A DNA stretch of 64,000 nt from Sycon ciliatum (taxonomy: Eukaryota; Porifera; Calcarea; Leucosolenida; Sycettidae). The DNA lies in contig NC_088655.1 of the NCBI RefSeq assembly GCF_964019385.1, positions 3,525,661 through 3,589,660 of the forward strand, written 5' to 3'. Positions 23,445 to 33,829 of this stretch are shown one piece after another (within the stretch, counting starts at the first letter, position 1; each line of letters starts with the position of its first letter). A program made the translations under genes and the position numbers. A model generated the notes under the pieces. It worked only from the letters and a program-made list of their open reading frames with translations. It searched no databases and had not been told where the DNA came from.

Positions 23445-25452
23445 CTCTTAGATGCGCCGTCTTGAGAAGGAGCGCATAGGCGGCTCACAATCACTGACTG
23501 TCTCCGGCGGCGGCGGTGATCTGCTGGGCAGGAAGCGCAAACACCACAGTCTCTTCTCTCCCGGCAAGCGTGGCCGCCGTCGCCAGGAGGTCATCTCGCA
23601 TCACGCGCATCACCCGCAGCACCATCTGCACCATAATCATATACAGCAGCAGCACGGCGGTGGTGGCGTGCCGAGAGAGCTGGGCGTTGCGCAGGAGATC
23701 GTTGTCGGTGGTGGTGATGCGGTGCCTACTCTCGGATCGGCTATGCCGGATCACATGCAGCACATGGAGGAGGAGGCCGACGGGGACGGTGCTAGCGACT
23801 CCCAGTCCTCTGCTTCTCAGTCGGAAGGTGAGGAGGTTCAGGATGTGGACGACAGATCATTACACGAGCATTTAGACCACACGCAATTACATCATCATCA
23901 GCAACAGCAACACTTGCAATCAGGACAGCGATCTTCTCAGCATGCCCAGCAACAGCAACAGCAGCAACATCATTCACAGCAGCCGCCACCGTCACATCGT
24001 GTTCAACAGCATCAGTCCGCGACAGCAACACCCCAGCAATTGCAACAGCAGCATCAACAACAGCAGCAGCAGCAACGGCAGCAGCAGCAGCAACAACAAC
24101 AACAGCAACAACAACAGCAAATTCTTCACCAGCAACAGCAGATTCAACTTCAGCAACAACAGCTCCTGCAGCATCAACATCAACAGCAGCAACAGCGGCA
24201 GCAGCAGCTGAAAAAACAAGCCCAGGACTCGCCTGCGGTTTCTCGGTCTCCGAAACTTGAAGTTAGAGCGTCTGCCACAGCGCCAGCACCAGTAGCAACG
24301 GCAACTGTTCCAGTACGCCAGCATGCGTCACAGCATCAGCACCAGCTTGCGCCACAGCAGCAGCATGCATCCTCCTCTCCAGGCGCTGGTCAGCAACATC
24401 ATCCAGGCATGCCGGCACTGGCTGCTGCCTCTAGTGTCGGTGTGGGTAGCAGTACGACTGCGCCAAAACCAGCTCAGCGACCACACTCGCCAGCACCAGC
24501 ACACAAGGCAATATCGGCAACAGCGGCATCGCTCACTGGAGAGCCAATGCCACCAGGGGCGGCAGCAGCCGGAGCGTCGCATCAGAGACCCCCGTCCAGA
24601 CCGGCCGTTGTGCATTTGCAGTCCGCCACCACCGGTGCTACTGTGACCATGGCGTCAACAGAGCATGTCAAAGCTGCACAGGACACCGTGTCGAGTCACG
24701 GCAGTGCTGCTAACACGGCAAGCACACCATCCACTGCCGGTGCAGCCACCTCAGCCACTGCCGCCGCCGCTACGGCTGCTCCTCGATCGGCTAACTCGGC
24801 CACCTATCACTTCCACCAGCCGCCACCGGCCCCCGGTTTTGTTCACCCGGGTATGAACGTGCAGCACACCATGTTCATGCCCTACTCCGGTGTCTATCCT
24901 GCTGCCGCTGCTGGTAATGCCGCTGCATCCGCCACCGCCGCGCCTGCAGCAGCCGTTGCCGCCGCACAAGCAGCTAGGTCTCATGAGAGCGCCTCACCAG
25001 CGGCTGCTGCACCAGCTGCTGGCTCTGCCATGCTAAGTGGCCAGATCCGCATGCTCTACCAGCCCACGGCCATTAGTGTGCAAGCAGCTGGTATCGGTAC
25101 CTCTCAGCAACAACAACATCAACAACAACAGCAGCAGCAACATCAACAACATCAACAACAGCAGCAGCAGCAACATCAACAACAACAGCAGCAGCAGCAT
25201 CAACAACAACAGCAGCAGCATGCTCAACATCTGATACATCCGTGGATGATGAGCAAGCCGTCTTCGTCCGGTTCTGTGACAGCCACCAGTGCTGCCGTCA
25301 GCAAACCACCACCACTCCCCTCGGCACCATTGCGTACACAGCAAGGAGTGACTGGGGTGGGTGCAGGGCATGTACGCCACACATCACCACCACCATTGCT
25401 AGTGACTAGCAATCCAGGAGCAGCAGCTATCAACGGTGATCGGCCGAAATGA
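13347..25452 (+). CDS. LIM-homeodomain transcription factor, divergent, eight exons
   Basis: Nuclear DNA-binding regulator. Inferred exons: 13,347-13,403; 13,483-13,747; 19,022-19,566; 19,881-20,203; 20,564-20,898; 21,491-21,990; 22,519-22,596; 23,452-25,452. All junctions are GT-AG and phases agree, giving 1,367 residues. LIM1 spans residues 279-395 (CKAC, then HRRCTLCSVC, ending CSQDY), with about 75 residues between its first CxxC and the His where 16-23 is usual. LIM2 runs from about 405 (CAGC, HHHCVKCTAC, YCPADY). The homeodomain is residues 647-706, with R5, L16, F20 and WFQNKR at 48-53, and Asn at position 47. The tail (707-1,367) is rich in Gln, His and Ala, with two long CAG/CAA tracts. 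Family members are usually 350-450 residues, so this one is exceptionally long. It cannot be placed in a named LIM class. The first intron is the least certain. Confidence 0.88.
13748..16457. other. first part of intron 2
   Basis: Intron sequence without a recognised exon. Around 15,806-15,910 is a worn relative of the MITE at 17,919-18,114 (CCCATTGCACAATGACGTAATTATTTGTACC). The rest is unassigned. Confidence 0.5.
16458..16804. mobile_element. MITE with ATATAAGCCCA ends, in intron 2
   Basis: ACCGTAATTCCGCGCATATA at the left is mirrored by TATATGCGCGGAACTACGGT at the right, with repeated internal CCCATGGGCT motifs. Non-coding. Confidence 0.7.
16805..17595. other. intron 2 sequence
   Basis: No exon or repeat family recognised apart from a short GT tract near 17,185-17,215. 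Confidence 0.45.
17596..17790. repeat. perfect 86-bp-arm hairpin, probably of Penelope-like origin
   Basis: Left arm 17,596-17,681 and right arm 17,705-17,790 are complementary throughout by eye; the loop is 23 nt. The junction reads CTGACGA-TGGCCAAGTGCC-GAAA, which carries the conserved core words of a hammerhead ribozyme. CAAAAATA(TA)GACGCATGGT occurs before the left arm and again about 30 bp after the right arm, like a roughly 20-bp target duplication. Penelope-like elements are known for hammerhead motifs and inverted end copies; the assignment is inference. Confidence 0.7.
17919..18114. mobile_element. MITE with 50-bp inverted ends, in intron 2
   Basis: GACCCATTGCGTAATGACGT and onward is mirrored by ACGTCATTACGCAATGGGTC. 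The interior holds a 20-base poly-C run. Confidence 0.75.
18290..18680 (+). repeat. tRNA-derived SINE
   Basis: A tRNA-like B box (CGAGTTCAAGACC) is followed by a body with GACACCCACGGTCAACTGGG. The 3' part contains GCGGATGCGAAGG, and the copy ends in an ATTTATTTATTTTATT tail. The body is shared with the copy at 57,225-57,540. Confidence 0.6.
21365..21467. repeat. (CT)n microsatellite before exon 6
   Basis: Long CT run followed by CCCACC repeats that lead into the acceptor at 21,490. It serves as an oversized polypyrimidine tract. Confidence 0.95.
22637..23024 (-). mobile_element. hAT-type MITE, copy B, inside the homeobox intron
   Basis: 388 bp from TAGGGGTGACAG to TTGTTTCACCCCTA, flanked by an intact 8-bp duplication CATTAAAC (22,629-22,636 and 23,025-23,032). 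Opposite-orientation relative of 7,105-7,485. It lies 40 bp past the donor of exon 7. Confidence 0.9.
23069..23185 (+). repeat. SINE tail fragment
   Basis: GGAGCTGCATCTGCGCCTTG through CGGATGCGGAAAACT matches the 3' part of the SINE at 57,225-57,540. It ends in a T/A-rich stretch. Confidence 0.6.
23315..23450. repeat. (GT)n and (CT)n microsatellites before exon 8
   Basis: GT tract at about 23,315-23,360, then a CT tract from about 23,390 up to TTTCCCCTCTTAG, the acceptor of the last coding exon. Confidence 0.95.
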
Positions 25453-25999
25453 GCTGTGCTGCCGCGTAATGGCCTGACAATGTCCTTTGCGCATGCATGT
25501 ATGTGCATGCGTGCCCATGTGTACGTGTGCGTATGCATGCCTGTGCGTGCGTGTTTCAAAACGTGTAGCTCGGGAACCCTCACCTTGCCCTCATGCCCTC
25601 TCTCCTGTGCCGATGACAGCTCCCCGAGTGTATCGGCTCAAGCTGCTGCCAGGTGTTTTACATGCAACCCTCAAACTGTAACTTAACTACTGCAGCAGCA
25701 ACAGCAGGCAGCAGCAGCAGCAGCAGAGCTCTGTGTTGCCGAGTCATGTCACGACTGTACTATCGGTTGATCACGACCGGCATGCTGCCAGCCACCAATG
25801 CTTGTGAGTGCTGCTCCAACATGTTTGTCTCGTCTGTTCTACTTATTCCACGTGCGCGTGTTTTTTTATCGTGATCTTCACTTCAGTGGTGCCGGCCACT
25901 CCATGCTCATTCACACAATTGTCAAATTCTCTACCAGGTGCCCGTTTCTTATCTTCTTCCCCGGCCGCTCTTTTCTCACCTTGTTCGAGTGCTTCTTGG

Positions 26000-26042
<43 letters not shown>

Positions 26043-26769
26043 ACATCCGTGTGTGTGTGTGTGTGTGTCGAAATTAAAAGTAACGCTAGTTTGAGTAGCT
26101 GCATTGTTTTCCGCTTGAGATTATTCTTTCTTCTTATCTAAGTTCCGATGAGTAAAATTTCTTATCGACAATCTTACAATGGTGTCACGCTGAGCAATAC
26201 TACATGAGTACTGTGGACTTTCCAGCACAGCCATGTCTTTACAAGCATAAGCAAGCCTCCCATTGTTGTTACTCCTGCTGATTCTTGCATCTATGCCTGT
26301 CTCGTTTTCAGGACAATTGTGTGTGTGTGTTTTTTTCCTTTTAAACCGATTGTTGTAGTGTGTCATTGACTTGATTGCAGTTCTTCTTCGTGGCGTAGTT
26401 CACGCTTTCCGTATTTCGCTGACGTCAGACGATCTGCTCCCTCGTGGCCTGTTGCTGTGTGCACTGCTGCGTTTTGTCGTGGCATACGGTACTATTGGGT
26501 ACCGAAGAACAGGGGGGGGGGGGGGTCAGCCTCCTGGTCTAGACTGTTCTTATGTTGTCATGTACAGCAGTCTATGCGCATTCGAGTCACGCTTTGGTAT
26601 GCTGTGCTTGGTGAATTTCTAGCCTGATCGCTCTTCCGCACTCTACAGTATAGTGCTGTAGCTTGCTGCGTCATTATTCATTAATCCATGAAGCAGGTTG
26701 CTGTTGGCAGCAATGTCATGTCATTCTGTCCAGGGGACCTACTAATACTATACCTGTAGTAAACTGTAA
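25453..26769. other. 3' flank of the homeobox gene
   Basis: Probable 3' UTR and intergenic DNA. It contains a short CAGCAG run near 25,690-25,730, a GT tract near 26,003-26,070 and a poly-G run near 26,512. No clear AATAAA was found close to the stop codon. Confidence 0.5.
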
Positions 26770-28370
26770 CGAGAGAGCTTGGAAGCTCAGGGCCCTACGC
26801 TATGCTTTTATGCTTTTTTGCCTAGCTCATCGTACATGTTATAAGAACTGATGGAAATGTCTTTTTCCGTTGATTGGCCACATCACTGTATTGCAAAAAC
26901 GTTTCAATCGGTTTGAATATTATGAGTTTAATAGGCAAAAGTATTTGCAGAATTTATTGCGGATTGTTATTTCTCTAATAATCATCTACTTTTGGTTTGC
27001 TCCTTCTTTTCTTTTTATCTCCTTACACTGTAAATCAACAAATTTTGGCCGATGAGAAAGAGAAACCTCTCTATTAGAGAGGTTAAGATGCACGTTATTT
27101 CCGACGTGACGCGCAATCTCACGTCAAATTTGAAATCGATAGGTATTTTTGCTCTCACATGCATCCATTGCTCAATCATGCATCATTTGCCTATATGACA
27201 CACTTTGGCCTGCGATTTACTTTGGCCGGTTGGTACCAAGCGGCGAAATCAGCGAAATTAAATCGCCAGCGAAAATTAGTTGATTTTAATACAGTAATCG
27301 GATTTTCTGGTCTTTTTGTAGTAATACATGTACATTGACCTGTTGAGCCAATGACGACGCCGAATGCATGGTTGCCTGTGGATAGCACATTACATAACTT
27401 TACAGTCTCCTAAAATACGTATCCTGTCCGACGGCAAAAGAGGCTGTAGATTTAGTTTTTCTGCGCGTGGTCTGCGATGCGAAAGTTCAGCTCGCGTTAT
27501 TTGGCTCGCACGTCGAAAAATCAACGCGAGTGACCTGCTGCTCACGTCGAAAATTGGACATTACACAACTTTACAGTCTCCTAAAATACGTATCCTGTCC
27601 GACGGCAAAAGAGGCGCTAGGCTGCAGATTTAGTTTTTCTGCGCGTCGACGGGATGTCTGTCCTGACGTTTACTGGGACCGGCGCTGACTCTGCCGATCA
27701 CGGGCGTTCTGGACTTGACGGGATGTCTGTCCTGACGTTTCCTGGGACCGGCTTAGACTGTGCCGATCACGGGCGTTCTGGACTCAACGGGATTTCTGTC
27801 CTGACGTTGCCTGGGACCGGCGGACTCTGCCGATCACGGGCGTTCTGGAGTCGACGGGATCTCTCTTCCGACGTTTCCTGTGACCGGCGCTGAATCGCTC
27901 GTTCACGCTTATTTTGACACGACGGGATCTCTCTTCCAAAGTATGTTTATGCTGACGCATCCTATCACCTATTCGGCGTCTATTCTAATTTAATTTCCTC
28001 CTCGTCTCCCTATTTTTTTCCAAATCTCCCTCTACATCAGGGAGTCGTATACATAATACGGCGAATATTGGTACGGTACGGGACAGATACAGGAGCCCGC
28101 AAATATTGTGGACAGCTGTTATGTACAATCCTGTAGAGCCTTTGTAGTCACAGATACGGGACAGATACGGGACAGATACGGGATAGCTCCAGCCGTGACA
28201 CAAACAAACAAACAAACAAACAAACAAACACCAAACGAGAGAGCTTGGAAGCTCAGGGCCCTGCGCTATGCTTTGTTGCCTAGCTCATCGTGCATGTTGT
28301 TAGAACTGATGGAAATGCTTTTTCCTTTGATTAGCTACATCATTGTTTTGCAAAAACGTTTCAATGAGAT
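26770..28370. repeat. composite repeat, locus 2
   Basis: Block A copy (GAGAGCTTGGAAGCTC...) near 26,770-26,910. Then unassigned DNA with a duplicated TACAGTCTCCTAAAATACG segment, and about four units of the 59-bp tandem repeat (27,645-27,900). Then a half micro-palindrome at 28,038 (CAGGGAGTCGTATAC), the GGGACAGATACGGG / CAAACAAAC block, and a second block A (28,233-28,369). The order matches locus 1 at 9,727-10,540. Confidence 0.6.
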
Positions 28371-28896
28371 ACAGTCCGTATCGCCTATAAGGTTGGCGGC
28401 TATAGTAATATACCGGATATAGTGATCAATTTCTCAAATTCATTTTCATTTGCCATAACTAAGTATACACAGTTATCGCGTATAGTAATAATCGTTTATA
28501 GTAATATATCGCCTATAGTGATCAAATTCATATTTCAAAAGACGTCTATTACACTATTTTTTGCATCGGTTATAGTGATTGATGTGAAATCAAGCATGTC
28601 AGAGGAGAACAGGGTGTTACCTCTTCGTGAAGAACTTGTCCAGTGAGTGTTGTTTGGTGAGTTTTGCTTGTACAAGTTGCCAAAATATGCCTCCATCATG
28701 AGGAAATCCTGATTTTGTGTGTCCGGAGCTACAGCCAGCTACATGACATTGTACATGTATGTAGTGCGTATGTGCACGGCGCGCTGAGTCGTTTGACACC
28801 TCACTCGCATACATTGCATGCAGTATCGGTCATAGTAATATATCGCTTATAGTGATAAAATGCTCAAAATCAAACACCAACGCGATACTGACTGTA
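28370..28896. mobile_element. pogo/mariner-like MITE, TA-flanked
   Basis: TACAGTCCGTATCGCC at the left is mirrored by GCGATACTGACTGTA at the right. Both ends carry several ATAGTGATCAAAT / TATAGTAATAT subterminal repeats. It begins exactly at the TA of the GAGATAC end of block A. No transposase is seen. Confidence 0.7.
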
Positions 28897-29286
28897 CTAG
28901 GGAGGTTTAGTCCCACGTAATCCGTGGGTACTTTACGTGGGTGTACCACGTGATACTCAGTGACCCACGTACAGACGTTTTCTGATTCACGACATACATG
29001 TACCGTGTATGGAGGCTCACCCACGTTCCGCCAGAACGTGGGTGAAAATCAGAATGGAGCGCATTGTGCGAGCTGTGAGGGTGCTCAGCTGAAGAAGTTT
29101 CCGAAGCACGAAATCAAAATATTGGATGAGCTTCTTAGGCCGGGGTAGCTTCGTCTTTGACCAGGTTTTGGCCTTTAGCTTCATGCTTTTGTTTGTTCCG
29201 TGTGACTAAACACAACATTGCAACGTGGGTGCCCTTCATCCACTTTACGTGGATCACCCACGTACGCGTTTACGGATTCTCCAGAG
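28897..29286. other. unassigned intergenic DNA
   Basis: No gene. Several CCCACGT/ACGTGGG words are scattered here, perhaps another worn inverted-repeat element. Confidence 0.4.
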
Positions 29287-29294
29287 CTGGATAC

Positions 29295-29332
29295 CAGGGA
29301 GTCGTAAAATACGGGTATTTTACGACTCCCTG
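29295..29332. repeat. micro-palindrome, 38 bp, perfect
   Basis: CAGGGAGTCGTAAAATAC, GG, then the exact inverse. Flanked by CTGGATAC on both sides (29,287-29,294 and 29,333-29,340), an intact 8-bp target duplication. Confidence 0.85.
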
Positions 29333-29566
29333 CTGGATACCTATCGATATACATGTATCATGGGAGTCTCAGCTCACCAAACCAATAAAATAATGAAAGT
29401 AAAATTATGTATGGAGTGCAAAAAACTCAAAATCTGAGATTTTTTTATGCATAAAAGGTTCAAGCACTAAAATCCAGCACTGGAAGAAGCTGTTGCATGT
29501 TGTCCTTGAGACCCTGTAGAGGACTACAGGACTGTATCAGATATTTTAATACCAGTCTGTTTCGAC

Positions 29567-29726
29567 CGGGGAGTAGTAAAATACCTCATCGAGCCTTTGC
29601 TAGGGATTGAGTTCATTTTTGCCTCCTGGGTGCAATGCATGAGTGCTTTTCTTTCTTTGCATCCTCTTTTATGCGGTCAATAAAAACACCCTTCCTAGTA
29701 AAACGCAGTGTTTATTCTACTCCCTG
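29567..29726. mobile_element. 160-bp relative of the micro-palindromes
   Basis: Ends CGGGGAGTAGTAAAATACC and TTCTACTCCCTG match the micro-palindrome ends. Flanks GTTTCGAC and GCTTCAAC agree at six of eight positions. It may be a less reduced member of the same family. Confidence 0.6.
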
Positions 29727-30013
29727 GCTTCAACCCTCACTGCCAACATTGTCAATGTCACGATCTCTTCCCCACGAAAATCCGTTCTACTTCAACTGGC
29801 GCCGGGCCGATGGGCCATGCCATGGCTTGCAGCATAGCATGCAAGGACGATGTACATGTAGGTCGTAGACGATTATGTGACCGCAAACTGCATGCAACTG
29901 CGACTGTCACGTCTGTGTGCTTGTGACCTAGCGCCTACGCAACGACGTCGTTGGGTGACGAGATGGCAAACTAAACGGCTTTGCGGTAGTCTACATAATC
30001 AGGGAGTCGTATT

Positions 30014-30619
30014 AGGGAGCATCTCATAAGTTCGCATTTTGTTTCTAAACGTAACGCATTTCGAAACGGGGGTAGGGGGGTAGCGCCCTTTTCGAATAGA
30101 AAAATGACTGTTCGCACATTTTCTGGAACTGTACAATCTACTACCGTGCTAGATCCCTGCAGCACATGAGTGTGTTTAGGTGGAAATCTACTAGTAGTAC
30201 TATACTAGCTACCTGTGTTTGCAGATCAGCTAACCCTTGCACTGCATGCATGCAGGCTACTCAGAGGTGTCAAATGTTACACCAGCCTGATCAAACCGTG
30301 TACCTGGCCAGCGTTTACAGCAGTACAGTAACAATAATGTTGTGGAGGAACTATGTTTATGCGCGTGTACATGTCATTGATTGTACTTGTACTCAGTAAA
30401 TGCGGTACATGCACTACTGTATGCCATTCACGACCGCTCTAGCAAAACATTCATATCCATGTACATGTACATAAGCAGTATGGGGCATGGACGTGTACAG
30501 TAGATAAACACAGAAAATGTGCGACAAGACTTTCGAATAGAGGGGGGAGGTAGGGGGGTAAAGTCTATTCGAAATGCGTTACGTTTGCAAAATAAATGCG
30601 AACTTATGAGATGCTCCCT
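30014..30619. mobile_element. MITE with about 55-bp inverted ends
   Basis: AGGGAGCATCTCATAAGTTC at the left is mirrored by GAACTTATGAGATGCTCCCT at the right, and both ends continue into CGTAACGCATTTCGAA. It sits beside a half micro-palindrome (CAGGGAGTCGTATT at about 30,000). Confidence 0.75.
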
Positions 30620-30896
30620 TACTGCGTGTAAGTCGTTAGAGTATGTGAAATCCAACCCAATGGCTATGACAGCTCGAGCCCTGCGTAGCCCTATCGCTAC
30701 AGTCACTGTGCTTTGCAGTGAATGCGGCACTAGAAGTCGGACTTCACTTGCAGCAACTGGTTTGAATCGCGAGGAGATGACACCGTGCGCGTGGGGAAAA
30801 ACGAAATGAGTGCGCTTCGGCTAGATTACATGTACCATGATCACGACTTGCGAAAAGCAGTGCTGCCGTAAAAGAAGACAAGCGATGAAATCAAAA

Positions 30897-30922
30897 TAAT
30901 AATAATAATAATAATAATAATC
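30897..30922. repeat. (AAT)n microsatellite
   Basis: About eight AAT triplets. Confidence 0.9.
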
Positions 30923-31088
30923 ATAATTCTTGGACAGTTCGAGGAGAAGAGAATCTGAATGAAGGGAGCTCGAACTAGTCAAGTGTATCAAACACGCTCT
31001 GTGGGCGTCCGGCGACTCGTGTGCGACTGGCTAGGGCCTAGGGCTGCACTGCAGTGCAGATGCAACGGCCGACAGGCGATAAAATAAA

Positions 31089-31203
31089 GAGCTCGTTCTC
31101 TCCAGTCGGCTTTCGTCCCCGTTCACAGCGTTGGATTTGTTCGTGGTTTGGTGTGGCCGGCCGGTGGAGCGGAAGAGCTGAGCCCTCTGGCTAACGATTT
31201 CAG
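31089..31203 (+). other. candidate 5' non-coding exon
   Basis: A pyrimidine-led GC-rich block ending in the strong donor CAG|GTAAGT at 31,203. It could be a leader exon of a plus-strand gene, possibly TMEM145, whose first coding exon is preceded by a plausible acceptor (CAACAGCAG at about 38,930). This is inference only. Confidence 0.25.
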
Positions 31204-31674
31204 GTAAGTCCAAGGCCAAGGCTGCATTATAGTGTTGTGTAGCGATAGTCGGATACTGTTTTCGTCGAGAAAGAAGACGCTCTGAGCTTAGCGGCTGTCG
31301 AAAAGAACAGGACTCGGGGAAGGATTCGTGTTGCTGCTTGTGCTAGGTGCGACTATAGTTTGCGCTAGACACCGTCACCTGGTCACCTGGTCACCTGGTC
31401 ACACGTTGCATTGAATCTGCATCCTTCCTTTCGGTCTAACTAACTAGTTACTTGAATGCTCTCCCTTCGGTGCCAAAGAACTTGAAAACAGAACCCTGTA
31501 CGTGACTGCCTGTAACGTTACGAGTGTGTATAAAAGTGCTGTAGAACGAAACTTTGTTTTGTATAAACCGAAGAGTGAAGACCCGACCTGGAGCTGCGCG
31601 AGGTGAAATCCTATGCCCTGCGCAGCGTGTGAATCGCTGTAGATCTACGCGTGTGAATCGCTGTAGATCTACGC

Positions 31675-32100
31675 GTGAGAGAAATGGGGAGATACAGCCA
31701 AGGGAGATACAGGCGCAGGTCCAGGAGTAGGGTAGTAATAGTCCGCGAGCCAAAACTCAAAATCACAAGTGCCGTTGCACTCTCGGATGGACAAATCGCC
31801 GCTTACAGTGTTGGTCAAGGACATCACAAAGGATACGTTTTCGCTTGTTGGACGTTCCAGAACCGATCCAGAGACCTTCGCGAGGGCTTCTTTTCTCGAC
31901 CAAATTCCACCGTGAGAACAAATATTTTTACGCGAGTGGTGAGGTGTGCGTCGTATGAGCAAGCGCAAAACACGAGTTCGCGTGGAGTGAGGAAAAATAA
32001 TTTATTTTTAGAAGATGACGACGTTGACGACAATATCGACTTGGGATATTGGGGATATTGTGATCACTTTATTGAAGTTTATTCCTTTCGTGTACATTGA
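31675..32100 (+). CDS. unrecognised 141-codon ORF
   Basis: Begins with an Arg/Ser-rich stretch (RYRRRSRSRVV) and ends with an acidic run (EDDDVDDNID). Two copies of a roughly 25-bp sequence with GTGAATCGCTGTAGATC lie just upstream. No domain is recognised, and a 99-codon frame overlaps on the other strand. It may be chance or a worn mobile-element gene. Confidence 0.25.
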   Translation: MREMGRYSQGRYRRRSRSRVVIVREPKLKITSAVALSDGQIAAYSVGQGHHKGYVFACWTFQNRSRDLREGFFSRPNSTVRTNIFTRVVRCASYEQAQNTSSRGVRKNNLFLEDDDVDDNIDLGYWGYCDHFIEVYSFRVH

Positions 32101-32114
32101 TGTTATTTTGACAA

Positions 32115-32711
32115 CAATGGAAGAAGAGGAAGACGTTTCTAGTGGCAGCGAGGTGCTGGATGAGGCAGCTGACGGCAACGAAGTGGCAAATGACAGCCCA
32201 GCGGAGTAATATTGCTGGAATTTTGTGTCTGTGTCACAGCGCCCAATTTAGTAAAAACGAGAAGCCTGCAGTGAGTAATATCGAGACTACAAGTTGGTGT
32301 CGCATCGTCAGCGCTGCTCGAGAGAAGGACGACCATATCTGGGCTTTTCTGTGCCAGCACAAGAGCTCAGGGAGGAGTAAATGGTGTGGCTGGTATCATG
32401 GAAAGTGCTACACCAATTGCACCCATGTGATAGCAATTGCAAACCTGGAGAAGACCAGTGCCTCTGATTTTGCTTTGTCTATACTTGCTGACAGTGATGT
32501 GCATGTAGTAGTGAACCCAGAGCCACATCCTAAGGCCAGTAAGGGGCCACCTACCAGGAGCTTAGTGGTTGATACGAACAACGAATGCCATACCGGTAAT
32601 TATGAAAGCAGAGCACGGTGTAAACACAACACGGAGAACTGGTCCACCCAGAGTTTCCGGAAGGGAATGTTTTGTTGCAGGCAGCACTGGAGAGGGCAAG
32701 ACGACAAGTAG
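32115..32711 (+). pseudogene. Cys/His-rich ORF, two overlapping frames
   Basis: An acidic start (MEEEEDVSSGSEVLDEA) in one frame meets a longer frame with CLCHSAQF, then TSWCRIV, FLCQHKS and WCGWYHGKCY. The Cys/His spacing with W-x-H-x3-C-Y resembles the uncharacterised zinc-binding region found at the start of many invertebrate transposon-linked proteins. The two frames overlap but do not join cleanly, so either an intron or a break separates them. Function unknown. Confidence 0.35.
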
Positions 32712-32797
32712 TGAGGGCGAAACCAGCGCTGCTGGAGGTCCAAGCCAGAGCACCTGGCTGATTTGCGGGCAACATACTACTGTATACCATTAGCTGT

Positions 32798-33056
32798 GTA
32801 TGTGTGTGTGTGCACGTGTTTGTGTGCACATTTCTGGGTGTGCGTGTGTTTGTGTGTGTGCGCGCGCGTGCATGTGTGCGAGCGTGCATGTGTGTGCGTG
32901 TTTGTGTGTGTGGGCGCATGCATGTGTGTGTGTGCGGGTGCGTGTGCATGCGCGTGCATGTGTGTGCGCGCGCGCGCGCGTGCATGTGTGTGTGCGAGCG
33001 TGCATGTGTGTGCGAGCGTGCATGTGTGTGTGCGCGCGCGTGCATGTGCGTGCTAG
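32798..33056. repeat. GT/GC-rich low-complexity tract
   Basis: Imperfect (GT)n with GCATGTGTGTG and GCGCGC interruptions. It generates long spurious open frames on both strands. Confidence 0.9.
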
Positions 33057-33179
33057 GCGTTTTCCTTTGGTGGTGACACCACCCCAGGCTACTACTGGTG
33101 TTGGGGCATGGTGTTGCCACAGCCACTGCGGCCAGTGCGATCCGTGTTTCAGGTCGTTGGTGGGTTTTAGATGCCGCAA

Positions 33180-33527
33180 TTGTCGACAAGGTGTGCGCCG
33201 TGTGTGTGTGTGTGTGTGTGAAACCCGACAGCATTGGTGTAATGTTGTCCGAAGAGACATCCATCACTTACATCTTGAAGGACATTGGTTCGACACTCCA
33301 CAGCAGCGAGGAGAGTGGCGCACAGCATTCAGAATTGCTTCACCACCACAGCCGGCCTCCCGTGATCGGATTAAGTATAGTATTTGTAACATTTCCTTTT
33401 CGAAGAGCGGCCTGCCATGCCACAAGTGTACTCAAGAGCGTCGCAAACCTGTAGCAGACCAGTCTGGCAGCAGCCAATGCACCGTATGTCTTCGCTGGTT
33501 TCGCAGTCATAGCAGACTGACATAGTC
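33180..33527 (+). mobile_element. LINE fragment, ORF2 C-terminal end
   Basis: The frame contains RRDIHHLHLEGHWFDTPQQ, RGEWRTAF and then CTVCLRWFRSHSRL. A W/RRD region, an (R)GEWR motif and a terminal C-x2-C...R-x-F-R-S zinc finger are usual at the end of non-LTR reverse-transcriptase proteins of the Jockey/CR1/L1 type. Only the tail is left. Clade not assigned. Confidence 0.5.
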
Positions 33528-33798
33528 GGATTCGGCAGCTGGTTCATGTGTGTGCGCGCACACACGCGTGCGCATAAGCGTGTTTGTGCGCGCGGTCCTG
33601 GGAGACTGCATAGTCGGATTCGGCAGCTGGTTCATGTGTGTGCGCACGCGCGCGTGTTTGTGTGGATTCGGCAGCTGGTTCATGTGTGTGTGTGTGCGAG
33701 CGTGCATGCCTGGGAGACTGTATAGTTGGATTCGGCAGCTGGTTCGTGTGTGTGCGCGTGCCTGGGAGACTGCATAGTCGGATTCTTCAGCTGCTTCA

Positions 33799-33829
<31 letters not shown>

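Noticed and set aside
32551-33267. Long minus-strand frame of 238 codons rich in Thr, His and Ala
   Set aside because: Product of the GT/GC-rich tract read backwards; no domain, and the composition follows the repeat.
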